A stretch of DNA of 64,000 bases, taken from NCBI RefSeq assembly GCF_014698795.1, contig NZ_JACJTR010000008.1, forward strand, positions 124,001 through 188,000. The letters are read 5' to 3'. Below are positions 27,704-35,807 of the stretch, in pieces. Source of the stretch: Nostoc sp. FACHB-892 (lineage in GTDB: Bacteria; Cyanobacteriota; Cyanobacteriia; Cyanobacteriales; Nostocaceae). The notes under the pieces were generated by a model. That model did no database searches, was not told where the DNA came from, and worked only from the letters and a program-made list of their open reading frames with translations. Position 1 is the first letter of the stretch; each line of letters opens with the position of its first letter. Position numbers and translations under genes: made by a program.

Positions 27704-28093
27704 ATGGCACGGTCAAACGGGGTTAAAACTGAAATGTCTGCACAGGAATTACCTACAATATCAGATGAAGATACAGAAACAATTGAAGATTCGCCAGAAG
27801 TAGTGGAGGATGTTCAGGATATTGACGACATCTTGAACTCACTCAAAACTTTGCTCAGTAGCCTAGAAAAACTCCAAAAAGTCAGGCAAGAAGTGGGCGA
27901 TATCAAACCGTTAATCGGGCGGATGCTTGATGGTGAACTGGTTGCTGGTGAAGAACTTGAGCAACTCAAGACAGGTGTGAGCAGTCTTTCTCGCCTTGTT
28001 CGGGCTTATAATGACCATCAAATAGCGTTAACTAAAGCACAATCGGCTAGAAACTTGCTAGATCAAGTCCTTAAAGAGCGTAAAGCTAATTGA
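27704..28093 (+). CDS. Hypothetical coiled-coil acidic protein
   Basis: A 129-residue protein with an acidic N-terminal third (residues ~15-45) and then predicted helices with heptad character (LNSLKTLLSSLEKLQKVRQE). Family not recognised. GAGGAAG lies 8 nt before the ATG at 27704. It follows the CoA ligase by 40 bp and may share its transcript. No membrane segment or signal peptide. Confidence 0.6.
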   Translation: MARSNGVKTEMSAQELPTISDEDTETIEDSPEVVEDVQDIDDILNSLKTLLSSLEKLQKVRQEVGDIKPLIGRMLDGELVAGEELEQLKTGVSSLSRLVRAYNDHQIALTKAQSARNLLDQVLKERKAN

Positions 28094-28174
28094 AATAAGA
28101 AGCAAGCGATCGCATTTTTTTTAAGAGGCGATCGCTGTAAATTAAAGGTGTAACTCAAACTCGCGGCTATCCCT

Positions 28175-28396
28175 ATGAGGTCTTTACAAGACTACACTAC
28201 TGTTATCCGTCCCGATAGCAATGGTACATTTGTTGCATATGTACCAGCGATTTCCGGTTGTCACGCTTGGGGACAAACGCCAGATGAAGCACGTGCTGAA
28301 CTTGTCTATGTTTTTGAAATGATTCAGGAAGAATACGAAGAACAAGGACGTTCTCTACCCAAAGACGTTGAACTGGTAATTGCAAATGCCAGCTAA
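28175..28396 (+). CDS. hicB: HicB-type antitoxin
   Basis: A 73-residue HicB antitoxin with the partial RNase-H-like fold (TVIRPDSNGTFVAYVPAISG, the CHAWGQTPDEAR turn and an acidic helix). It neutralises the HicA ribonuclease. The gene order is antitoxin before toxin, and the end overlaps hicA by 11 nt, so both are coupled. No DNA-binding C-terminal domain is present, so autoregulation would need another factor. Confidence 0.88.
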   Translation: MRSLQDYTTVIRPDSNGTFVAYVPAISGCHAWGQTPDEARAELVYVFEMIQEEYEEQGRSLPKDVELVIANAS

Positions 28397-28598
28397 AGCC
28401 AGTGAATTAGAACGGGTGGCGCGGAAACTCGGTTTTGAAAAAGTACGGCAGAAAGGCTCTCATGCTCGTTGGCAACATCCAGATGGACGAGCAACCACAA
28501 TTCCTATTCATAGCAATGCTGAAATTGGTAAGTGGTTATTTTATGAAATTCTAAAGCAGTTGGGTATTACAGAGGAAGATTTTAACCAACTGCGATAA
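28386..28598 (+). CDS. hicA: HicA-type mRNA interferase toxin
   Basis: A 70-residue double-stranded-RNA-binding-like HicA toxin. The catalytic histidine is in KGSHARWQHPDGR, and the pattern LERVARKLGFEKVRQ plus TIPIHSNAEIGKWLFYEILKQ fits the family. It cleaves mRNA when free of HicB. A TTG at 28380 is in frame; the ATG at 28386 is preferred. The pair sits directly before a methyltransferase/endonuclease pair, together a small defence block. Confidence 0.9.
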   Translation: MPAKASELERVARKLGFEKVRQKGSHARWQHPDGRATTIPIHSNAEIGKWLFYEILKQLGITEEDFNQLR

Positions 28599-28677
28599 AT
28601 ACTGTGTATTAGTATTACAAAACCGTATTTTACCTATTTATTGTCAAGTGATCGCTTCATAAATAATAACTATCCAC

Positions 28678-29970
28678 ATGAATCAACAATTAGAATTGCC
28701 ATCTCAGGAATTTTCTTCTTGCACTTCCAAATCCTTGGACAGTTCATCAACATTCATTAATAACATGAAATTGCCAGTTCATCGCTGGTTTAGATTTAGT
28801 GCAGGTTTCTCTGCACAATGGGTTGAAACTATAATTAGCCAAGCTAAAGAACTAGGAGAAATTACTGTCTTAGATCCATTCTCTGGTTCTGGTACAACCT
28901 TACTTGTATCTGAAAAGCTTGGAGTTGAATGTTTGGGAATTGAGGCTCATCCCTTTGTTGTGCGTATAGCAAGAGCTAAACTTTTATATCAAACTGACGC
29001 TGATACTTATCTTGAACATATAGAACAAGTTATAAAACGTGCCGAAAATGTTCAACCCTATATAGATACATACCCAAAGCTGATTCATGAATGCTTTAGT
29101 ATATCTTCACTTGAGTCTCTAGATAGATTGCGCCAATCTTGGGAAAAACTTGCTGATGATTCATCTGAATCTCAGTTAGTTTGGTTAACGCTTGTATCAA
29201 TTCTTCGTCATGTTTCTCATGCTGGAACTGCACCTTGGCAGTACATTTTACCAAATCAAAAGAAACAATATTCTTTAGATACAATGTCTGCTTTTCGTCT
29301 AATGGCAGAGAGTATAGCTACAGATATGAGAATTGCCGGGAAAATGGCGGCTTCTGTTGCTACACTTATTCAATCTGATGCTAGGACTTGCCAGGGTGTA
29401 CCTGATAATTTTGCCAACTTGGTAATCACATCACCACCGTATGCTAATAACTATGATTATGCAGATGCTACACGTTTAGAAATGTGTTTTATGAAAGAAA
29501 TTTCCGGTTGGGGTGATTTACAAAGTGCGGTGAGGCAATACTTAATTCGTTCATGTTCGCAGCATGTAACCAATAAAAATGTAAACATAGACGAAGTTCT
29601 AGCATCTCATGAATTAGATCCAATCAAAGCTAGTATTATTGAAATCTGTTACAAATTGTCCCAAGAACGACATTTACATGGAGGTAAAAAGAATTATCAC
29701 TTGATGATTGCCTGCTATTTTTTGGATATGGCTAGAGTTTGGATAGCACTTCGCAGAGTCTGCAAAAGTCCTGCAACAATTTGTTTTATGATTGGTGATT
29801 CTGCTCCCTATGGTGTTTATATTCCGGTGATTGAATGGATGGGTTTATTAGCACAAGCAGCAGGGTTCAAATCTTTTAATTTTGAAAAAGTTCGTGACCG
29901 AAATATAAAGTGGAAAAATCGCAAGCATACAGTTCCTCTTTGCGAAGGTTGTTTGTGGGTTTACGGATAG
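28678..29970 (+). CDS. Site-specific DNA methyltransferase (amino-MTase, likely type II)
   Basis: A 430-residue DNA methylase. The SAM-binding motif LDPFSGSGTTLLVSEKLG is near residue 62, and the catalytic motif TSPPYANNYDYAD near residue 250. TSPPY is commonest in N4-cytosine enzymes, although N6-adenine cannot be excluded. The ~170 residues between the motifs could hold the target recognition region. It is followed 36 bp later by a probable endonuclease, so it would protect host DNA from that enzyme. Confidence 0.82.
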   Translation: MNQQLELPSQEFSSCTSKSLDSSSTFINNMKLPVHRWFRFSAGFSAQWVETIISQAKELGEITVLDPFSGSGTTLLVSEKLGVECLGIEAHPFVVRIARAKLLYQTDADTYLEHIEQVIKRAENVQPYIDTYPKLIHECFSISSLESLDRLRQSWEKLADDSSESQLVWLTLVSILRHVSHAGTAPWQYILPNQKKQYSLDTMSAFRLMAESIATDMRIAGKMAASVATLIQSDARTCQGVPDNFANLVITSPPYANNYDYADATRLEMCFMKEISGWGDLQSAVRQYLIRSCSQHVTNKNVNIDEVLASHELDPIKASIIEICYKLSQERHLHGGKKNYHLMIACYFLDMARVWIALRRVCKSPATICFMIGDSAPYGVYIPVIEWMGLLAQAAGFKSFNFEKVRDRNIKWKNRKHTVPLCEGCLWVYG

Positions 29971-30006
29971 GGTAATCACAACACAAATTATTTTTGCACG
30001 AATGTA

Positions 30007-30870
30007 ATGGCAGAGTCATTTTCACATAAATGGGGTCAGATTTTAGGGCATTTCATCCAAGAATTTATTCGTGAGACACTTCAACAAGTGGCTGATGAGC
30101 ATGGTTTTTACTTAGATTATCAGAGAAAACGCAAGGCACGAATCACTAAAAAGGTATCATGGCAGGATCGCTACGGTAACTATCATGACCTTGACTATGT
30201 ACTGGAACGAGGAGGTACAGAAGATACTCTTGGTCTTCCAGTAGCATTTATTGAGACTGCGTGGCGGCGTTACACCAAGCATTCTAGAAACAAGGTTCAA
30301 GAAATTGAAGGAGCGCTTATTCCTTTGGCAGACACCTATAGTCACCTTAACCCATTTTTAGGAGCTATTCTAGCAGGTGTCTTTACTCAAGGAGCGCTTG
30401 ACCAATTAGAATCTAAGGGCTTTAAAATTCTTTATCTTAAGTATGAAAACATCGTTAAATCATTTATATGTGTTGGTATAAATGCATCTTTCAATGAAAG
30501 TACGCTAGAAGCAGACTTCCAAAATAAAATTGAGCAATGGAAAAAATTATCAGAGCAGGATATTACTAATATCAAGAATCAAATGCTAAGTCTTGAAAAA
30601 TTCCAGATAGATAAATTTATCAATACCCTAGAGCAGTCATTTGCTAGACTAATTCAACAGGTAAATGTCATTGTCCTACATGGGCTATCTCAACAAAGTG
30701 CCACTGTCGAAAATGCTATTGAATATATTCATAATTATCCAGAGAATAAACCTACATTTGCCCCACCATTAAAATACGAGATTAATATTCGTTATAATAA
30801 TGGTGATTTAATTCACGCCATATTTAACAATAAAATTGAAGCACTCAAATTTCTAAGAACATTTATTTAA
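30007..30870 (+). CDS. Probable type II restriction endonuclease partner
   Basis: A 287-residue protein placed right after the methyltransferase. It has a plausible PD-(D/E)xK-like site: DLDYVLERGG (Asp), then PVAFIETAWRRYTKHS (E-x-A variant). The following QEIEGALIPLADTY region is predicted helical, and the C-terminal third holds a long helix and a beta strand pair. I do not know the recognition sequence or a named family. Restriction activity is inferred mainly from operon position and the D...ExA pattern. Confidence 0.6.
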   Translation: MAESFSHKWGQILGHFIQEFIRETLQQVADEHGFYLDYQRKRKARITKKVSWQDRYGNYHDLDYVLERGGTEDTLGLPVAFIETAWRRYTKHSRNKVQEIEGALIPLADTYSHLNPFLGAILAGVFTQGALDQLESKGFKILYLKYENIVKSFICVGINASFNESTLEADFQNKIEQWKKLSEQDITNIKNQMLSLEKFQIDKFINTLEQSFARLIQQVNVIVLHGLSQQSATVENAIEYIHNYPENKPTFAPPLKYEINIRYNNGDLIHAIFNNKIEALKFLRTFI

Positions 30871-30900
30871 AGTGCTAATTAAATAATTCGTAATTAAGTA

Positions 30901-32631
30901 ATGATGAACGTTGCACCCGCCATTGTAATACTAGGTCAAAATAGCGTCACAGTAGCACGCAAAATAATCACTGTGCTACCAGGGGCGACATTATACGGTC
31001 TAGCGGGTCGCACATCTGGAGTTGATGTCAGCTTTACTAACTTTGGCGAGACGTTGCGCGAGTTATTTGCCCAAGGAACGCCGCTCATTGGCATTTGTGC
31101 CGCCGGCATTTTAATTAGGACGCTAGCTCCCGTACTCTCGGATAAACAACAGGAACCACCTGTGCTAGCTGTGGCTGAAGATGGTAGTGCTGTTGTCCCC
31201 CTCTTGGGCGGACTTGGTGGAGTAAACGATTTAGCCCGTCGCATTGCCGAAGCGCTTGATGTCAAGCCTGCAATTACGACCACAGGCGATTTACGTTTGG
31301 GTACAACGCTGTTATCTCCTCCCCCCGGATACCATTTAGCAAACCCAGAGGATGCTAAGAAATTTATCTCAGATTTGCTAGCCGGGGCACAAGTCAAGTT
31401 AGAAGGCACAGCGCCTTGGTTAAGCCATAGTAAACTACCCATAGATCCACAGGGAGATTTGACCATTCAGGTTACGGAACGTTTGGTGACTCCTACAGCC
31501 AACTGCCTTGTCTACCACCCAGCAACGATCGCGATCGCAATTAGTGCCCCCATTGATGATGCAGTAGCTTTAATACAGCAACTACTAACTGATGCCAAAC
31601 TAGCAAAAGCATCAGTCGCCGGGATATTTGCACCCATCACCACCGCAGCCGATCCCGCCATCCATGCCGTAGCTAGCGCCTTGGGAGTGCCTGCCCGCTT
31701 TTTTACCCCAAATCAGCTAGAAAGTCTATTATCACAAGGTTATAGCCCCGCCCAAGCAATAGCGATCGCAGCCACAGGCACATCCCCCTTATCTTCCTTA
31801 TCTCCCCATATAGCGATCGCCATTGCCACTCAACCAATTGACCCCAACACCATCGGTCAACCACGGGGACGGTTAGCGATTATTGGCACTGGCCCTGGTG
31901 GCTCGCAGTGGATGTCTCCCGAAGTGAGGGAGATACTCAAGTCGGCAACTGACCTAGTGGGTTATAAAACTTATTTAGATTTAGTTAGTTCTCTAGCTGA
32001 TGGCAAGCAACGGCATGAGTCTGACAACCGCGAAGAAGAAGCACGGGCAAAGATGGCCCTTGATTTGGCGGCAACTGGGCGATATGTAGCTGTCGTTTCA
32101 TCTGGTGATCCTGGTATCTATGCAATGGCAACAGCAGTTTTTGAAGTATGCGATCGCTATGCCAAACCCGAATGGGACACTATCGACATTCATGTAGCCC
32201 CAGGGATCTCAGCTATGCAGGCAGCAGCAGCAGCTATTGGTGCGCCCCTTGGGCATGACTTCTGTGCTATTTCCCTATCTGATATTTTGAAGCCTTGGTC
32301 TGCGATCGAGCAACGCATTACTGCTGCTGCCGAGGCTGATTTCGTAATTGCTTTCTACAATCCTGTTTCCAAAGAGCGTACCTGGCAACTAGCAGAAGCG
32401 AGAAATATTTTACTGCGACATAGAAGACCGGATACACCAGTAGTGTTAGCACAAAATCTCGGTAGACCAGGACAAACGGTGAAAGCGATCGCACTTGACC
32501 AGTTAACACCAGCAAGCGCTGATATGCGGACAATTATCCTCGTTGGTTCCACAAAAACCCGAACCATCAAGCGCAACGATGCTAATATCTGGGTTTATAC
32601 GCCGCGTCGCTATACCGAACCGCAGGCATGA
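30901..32631 (+). CDS. CbiG-CbiH(CobJ) fusion: cobalt-precorrin-5A hydrolase / precorrin-3B C17-methyltransferase
   Basis: A bifunctional corrin enzyme of 576 residues. Residues ~1-320 are CbiG (GICAAGILIRTLAPVL, LLGGLGGVNDLARRI, and the C-terminal half AGIFAPITTAADPA), which opens the delta-lactone of cobalt-precorrin-5A. Residues ~325-576 are a tetrapyrrole methylase (LAIIGTGPGGSQWMSPEV, VVSSGDPGIYAMA, APGISAMQAAAAAIGAPLGHD, FYNPVSKERTWQL) for C17 methylation and ring contraction. The fusion is common in cyanobacteria. No riboswitch is seen directly upstream; it follows the restriction pair by 30 bp. Confidence 0.92.
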   Translation: MMNVAPAIVILGQNSVTVARKIITVLPGATLYGLAGRTSGVDVSFTNFGETLRELFAQGTPLIGICAAGILIRTLAPVLSDKQQEPPVLAVAEDGSAVVPLLGGLGGVNDLARRIAEALDVKPAITTTGDLRLGTTLLSPPPGYHLANPEDAKKFISDLLAGAQVKLEGTAPWLSHSKLPIDPQGDLTIQVTERLVTPTANCLVYHPATIAIAISAPIDDAVALIQQLLTDAKLAKASVAGIFAPITTAADPAIHAVASALGVPARFFTPNQLESLLSQGYSPAQAIAIAATGTSPLSSLSPHIAIAIATQPIDPNTIGQPRGRLAIIGTGPGGSQWMSPEVREILKSATDLVGYKTYLDLVSSLADGKQRHESDNREEEARAKMALDLAATGRYVAVVSSGDPGIYAMATAVFEVCDRYAKPEWDTIDIHVAPGISAMQAAAAAIGAPLGHDFCAISLSDILKPWSAIEQRITAAAEADFVIAFYNPVSKERTWQLAEARNILLRHRRPDTPVVLAQNLGRPGQTVKAIALDQLTPASADMRTIILVGSTKTRTIKRNDANIWVYTPRRYTEPQA

Positions 32632-32688
32632 TAAGCGCTGAAGAGAGCAGGGGAGAAATCCGGGCTTAACTGAACCGCATGGGGAACT

Positions 32689-32772
32689 ATGATGAAAAGT
32701 TTTTCCACCTTCTTGGGTATTTTCTTGCTGGGGGCAAGTCTTACTATCAGCAGAGATAATTTTCATCAATGA
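32689..32772 (+). CDS. Possible 27-residue hydrophobic peptide
   Basis: An ATG at 32689, with GGGGAAC just before it, opens a short frame: MMKSFSTFLGIFLLGASLTI and a polar end. It is one hydrophobic helix long. It is the first of three tiny frames in tandem after cbiG-cbiH. Length alone makes it uncertain. Confidence 0.3.
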   Translation: MMKSFSTFLGIFLLGASLTISRDNFHQ

Positions 32773-32786
32773 TCAGGAGAATAGAA

Positions 32787-32930
32787 ATGGAAAATAAACA
32801 ACTCCCACCTCAGTCTCAATGCCGAGGTGGGAGTTGTTTAGCTACGAATTATCTCTACATTGGAGATGCATTTTATATTTTGGGAGAAGTAATTGAAACG
32901 ATTGATGAAGTAAAGCAAATCACTCAATAA
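32787..32930 (+). CDS. 47-residue small protein with internal hairpin-coding sequence
   Basis: ATG at 32787 follows AGGAGA at 6 nt, a strong ribosome site. The product has CRGGSC near residue 12 and an amphipathic or hydrophobic C-terminal half (YLYIGDAFYILGEVIETIDE). Codons 4-18 carry a perfect 15-bp inverted repeat (AACAACTCCCACCTC against GAGGTGGGAGTTGTT). No family recognised. The next small gene starts 16 bp after its stop. Confidence 0.45.
   Translation: MENKQLPPQSQCRGGSCLATNYLYIGDAFYILGEVIETIDEVKQITQ
32797..32840 (+). promoter_or_regulatory. 15-bp stem hairpin inside a small gene
   Basis: AACAACTCCCACCTC pairs perfectly with GAGGTGGGAGTTGTT across a 12-nt loop, followed by TAGC rather than a T-run. 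Either an attenuator/terminator after cbiG-cbiH or an RNA structure tuning translation of the 47-residue frame. Confidence 0.5.
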
Positions 32931-32946
32931 AAGGAAGGAGCTATAA

Positions 32947-33141
32947 ATGATTGAGCCAAAAAAACTCATCAAAGGAAAGCTGTACGAGTTTCGTGGGGTG
33001 CAAATGCGCTACAGTCACCCCTGCCAATATGCAGCGCAGGCTCGGTTTGCGTTCATTGACTCAAAGGGTCAACGCAAAGAATTGGGGATACTGCTTGTAA
33101 AGCGGGAACTACTTGAGGTTAGAGAGTTAGCAAATAACTAA
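32947..33141 (+). CDS. Small basic hypothetical protein
   Basis: A 64-residue basic protein (MIEPKKLIKGKLYEFRGV, FAFIDSKGQRKELGILLV), looking like a small beta-barrel or nucleic-acid-binding fold. Family unknown. The ribosome site AAGGAAGGAG is among the strongest in the window. It is downstream of the 47-residue frame by 16 bp and probably co-transcribed. Confidence 0.6.
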   Translation: MIEPKKLIKGKLYEFRGVQMRYSHPCQYAAQARFAFIDSKGQRKELGILLVKRELLEVRELANN

Positions 33142-33466
33142 GCACGCACCCCGTCCCTTTGTTTCAATACTTTTGAATTTGTCTATTTTCAACTCCAATT
33201 GGGTTTGGGGTAAAGGTTTTTTCTGTACCCCATACAACCTGCCCCTTATCACTAAAAAGGGTTTCATCTCCCCTTTTCCCATTAACCGAGCAGTATTGGG
33301 CTACAACACCAATTTACACATTCGGGCAGTTCATCATAGCTGACAAAATGTTTGGTTTTATTAAGAAGTGTAAAGTTATGTTACACTTAGTTACGAGTCG
33401 GGAGTTGCTCGCAACCGGCATCTGATAACAAGCTAATTTACCCAACATTCCCACAGAACTTACAAA
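33142..33466. other. Upstream region of folE with an inverted repeat
   Basis: No gene is seen in these 325 bp. At 33366-33388 AAGTGTAA and TTACACTT are perfect inverse 8-mers 7 nt apart, about 80 bp before folE, a possible operator. A weaker stem involves GGGGTA (33207) and TACCCC (33224). Confidence 0.45.
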
Positions 33467-34117
33467 ATGACTCTATCGACTCGTCCCGATCTAACTTCTG
33501 CCGATCAGGTACTGTCATCTTTAGCAACTGGGCAACAGCAAACTGTAACAGAAGCCCAAATGATGCAGGCTGTGCGTACTTTGCTGATTGGATTAGGAGA
33601 AGATCCAGACCGTGAAGGACTAAAAGATACTCCGAAAAGAGTGATGAAAGCCTTACAGTTTCTCACAAAAGGATATCATGAATCTTTGGATGAACTGCTA
33701 AACGGAGCAGTATTTACAGAAGATGCCAATGAAATGGTATTGATACGGGACATCGATATTTTTAGTTCCTGCGAACATCACATTTTACCAATTATTGGTC
33801 GTGCTCATGTTGCTTACATTCCTAATGGCAAAGTCATAGGATTATCTAAAATTGCCCGTATTTGCGAAATGTATGCACGACGTTTACAAGTCCAAGAACG
33901 TCTGACCGTACAAATTGCTGACGCTTTACAACGATTACTCAAACCTCAAGGGGTAGCAGTGGTAATAGAAGCAACGCATATGTGTATGGTAATGCGTGGT
34001 GTGCAGAAACCCGGTTCTTGGACTGTTACTAGTGCAATGCGCGGTATTTTTGCAGAAGATATGCGGACTCGTGAGGAATTTATGAATTTGATCCGACACA
34101 ATTTTAATTTTCATTAA
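33467..34117 (+). CDS. folE: GTP cyclohydrolase I
   Basis: FolE converts GTP to 7,8-dihydroneopterin triphosphate, the first step to folate and pterins. The 216-residue enzyme has the zinc and catalytic signatures [22 protein letters not shown] and [15 protein letters not shown], so it is the zinc-dependent FolE1A type. The N-terminal ~30 residues form the usual variable extension. It is a single gene with an inverted repeat ~80 bp upstream. Confidence 0.95.
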   Translation: MTLSTRPDLTSADQVLSSLATGQQQTVTEAQMMQAVRTLLIGLGEDPDREGLKDTPKRVMKALQFLTKGYHESLDELLNGAVFTEDANEMVLIRDIDIFSSCEHHILPIIGRAHVAYIPNGKVIGLSKIARICEMYARRLQVQERLTVQIADALQRLLKPQGVAVVIEATHMCMVMRGVQKPGSWTVTSAMRGIFAEDMRTREEFMNLIRHNFNFH

Positions 34118-34351
34118 ATAACTTTGGATATGAGCATCACCAGTTTTTAAACTGACGTTTGCCCCTTAAAATCTAAACAGTTTTGAAGGGAAAACTTTGG
34201 GATCTTCAGGCTAGATTTTGAGGAACCATTAACCTGTTATAGTTTGAGTTATTTTCACCAACCTACTTACCTAATACCAAACTATCAACAGATACAGAAA
34301 AAGTGGGGATAATGATAGGTTGAGACTATAGAAAATAAATAAAAACCCATT

Positions 34352-34843
34352 GTGAATAATTCAGCATTAATTACCTTTACCCTATTAGCGTGTATAGTTC
34401 TGTCGCCAGTTAGCAAAGCTGATACTGCCCAAAGCTCGACCAATCATGCCATCAAAATGTCTTCATTTAACCTCAGTTCCCAAAAATGGAAAAACCGTGT
34501 GCTAATAGTCTTTGCATCGTCTGTTGATAACCATATCTATCAGCAGCAAATGCAACTATTGCAAAAGTATACCAGGGGTTTGGCAGAGCGGGATTTAGTT
34601 CTCGTTGAGATTTTGGCAACAAATGAAAGCTATGCCAACAGACAGCCAATAGATGAGTCTTCTGCTGCCAAGTTGCGCGACTCCTTTGGTGTTGACAAAG
34701 AAAATTTCCGTGTGATTTTGGTGGGTAAAGATGGTGATATTAAGCGAAGTGATGCTACACCAGTGCAGGCGACAGCAATTTTTGAGGAAATCGATGCTAT
34801 GCCCATGCGTCAGCAAGAAATGCAAGAGCGACGCAGAAAGTAG
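34352..34843 (+). CDS. DUF4174 secreted/periplasmic protein
   Basis: A 163-residue protein with a signal peptide (ITFTLLACIVLSPVSKA) and a thioredoxin-like DUF4174 core (KNRVLIVFASSVDNHIYQQQ, FRVILVGKDGDIK). Starts at GTG 34352. DUF4174 proteins have a peroxiredoxin-like layout without obvious redox cysteines; role unknown. It reads in the same direction as the next secreted protein, 155 bp away. Confidence 0.75.
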   Translation: MNNSALITFTLLACIVLSPVSKADTAQSSTNHAIKMSSFNLSSQKWKNRVLIVFASSVDNHIYQQQMQLLQKYTRGLAERDLVLVEILATNESYANRQPIDESSAAKLRDSFGVDKENFRVILVGKDGDIKRSDATPVQATAIFEEIDAMPMRQQEMQERRRK

Positions 34844-34998
34844 GCGTTGCAGAAAATTGGGATGAATTGGGGCAAGCAGGGGAGGCAGGAGAAAAGCCAC
34901 CAAATTGTACAACTCGTAATATTCCTGATACGCTTTACTTGCACTGTAAGATTTAATCGGATAATTTAAGCGATCGCAATTCTTTTTTAAGGAAACCA

Positions 34999-35355
34999 AT
35001 GAACAAATTCATACTGAGTTTGCTTTCTTCCCCTATAATGATTAGCTCTATTCTCTCTATGGGAGTAATGCTCAATCAAGCACAAGCTATAGAGCCACAA
35101 CTAGAAGCCAACACCACAGACCGTCTATCTTGTATACGCAACAAACATAAAGTGGGTTTAGTATGTGCAAGAGCTTCCGTATTGGCTCAAATTCCTAGTT
35201 ATCAGCGCGAAATAGAGTTTTCTCAAGAAGATTCTCCCATGCTAGAGTTCAATGTCGAGGAAAGCGATGTGGCAGTCAACTTATTTAACTGCGATTGTCC
35301 TGCTTGTATAAATTCTTTACGTCAGATGCGTGGCGTGACACCCTTGGTATATTAG
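34999..35355 (+). CDS. Hypothetical secreted Cys-containing protein
   Basis: 118 residues starting with a signal peptide ending around QAQA. The mature part has four or five cysteines, the last three in NCDCPACINSLRQ, which might bind a metal or form disulfides. AAGGAAACC precedes the ATG. I do not recognise the family. A convergent terminator follows. Confidence 0.6.
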   Translation: MNKFILSLLSSPIMISSILSMGVMLNQAQAIEPQLEANTTDRLSCIRNKHKVGLVCARASVLAQIPSYQREIEFSQEDSPMLEFNVEESDVAVNLFNCDCPACINSLRQMRGVTPLVY

Positions 35356-35403
35356 GATTTTGCAAATATACCTTTGTTTATAAGCAACATTCCCAAACTT
35401 TAG

Positions 35404-35436
35404 TGAGGGCATAACAATAACATTGTTATGCCCTCA
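35404..35436. terminator. Bidirectional terminator hairpin
   Basis: TGAGGGCATAACAAT and its perfect inverse ATTGTTATGCCCTCA flank a 3-nt loop, between the convergent secreted-protein and cupin genes. Confidence 0.75.
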
Positions 35437-35459
35437 GTAATATGTTGTATTCAAAATAA

Positions 35460-35807
35460 TTACGCTGATTTTTCCACTCGCAAACCAAAGTAGGTCAAAA
35501 CAAGCTCAGTGGAACCACTATTGACAACTTCATGTACTTCTCCCGGTTCTATCGCTATACAGTTCCCTGGAAGCAGGGGATATTCTGTACCATCAATGTG
35601 AATTACTCCCGAACCAGCTTCTACAAAGAATACTTCGCACATATCTTGATGCGCGTGTGCTGGTGCGGTTTGTCCAGGGGCAAAACGTGCTTGAGAAAAG
35701 TTAGTTAGGTGAGGCAAATCGCCAAAGCGTAGCATCACCTTTTTCTTGATTTCGGCATTGTGAGAAACAGATTCTTCTGGCAGGTTTTTCAGAGAAGTAG
35801 TAATCAT
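35460..35807 (-). CDS. Small cupin-domain protein
   Basis: A single-domain cupin of 115 residues. The two metal motifs are visible: APAHAHQDMCEVFFVEAGSG (HxH...E) and PGEVHEVVNSG (H). Such proteins bind a metal and act as isomerases, dioxygenases or sensors. The start codon overlaps the end of the PEP synthase fusion gene by 4 nt, so the two are translated together and may work on one pathway. Confidence 0.82.
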   Translation of the reverse strand: MITTSLKNLPEESVSHNAEIKKKVMLRFGDLPHLTNFSQARFAPGQTAPAHAHQDMCEVFFVEAGSGVIHIDGTEYPLLPGNCIAIEPGEVHEVVNSGSTELVLTYFGLRVEKSA

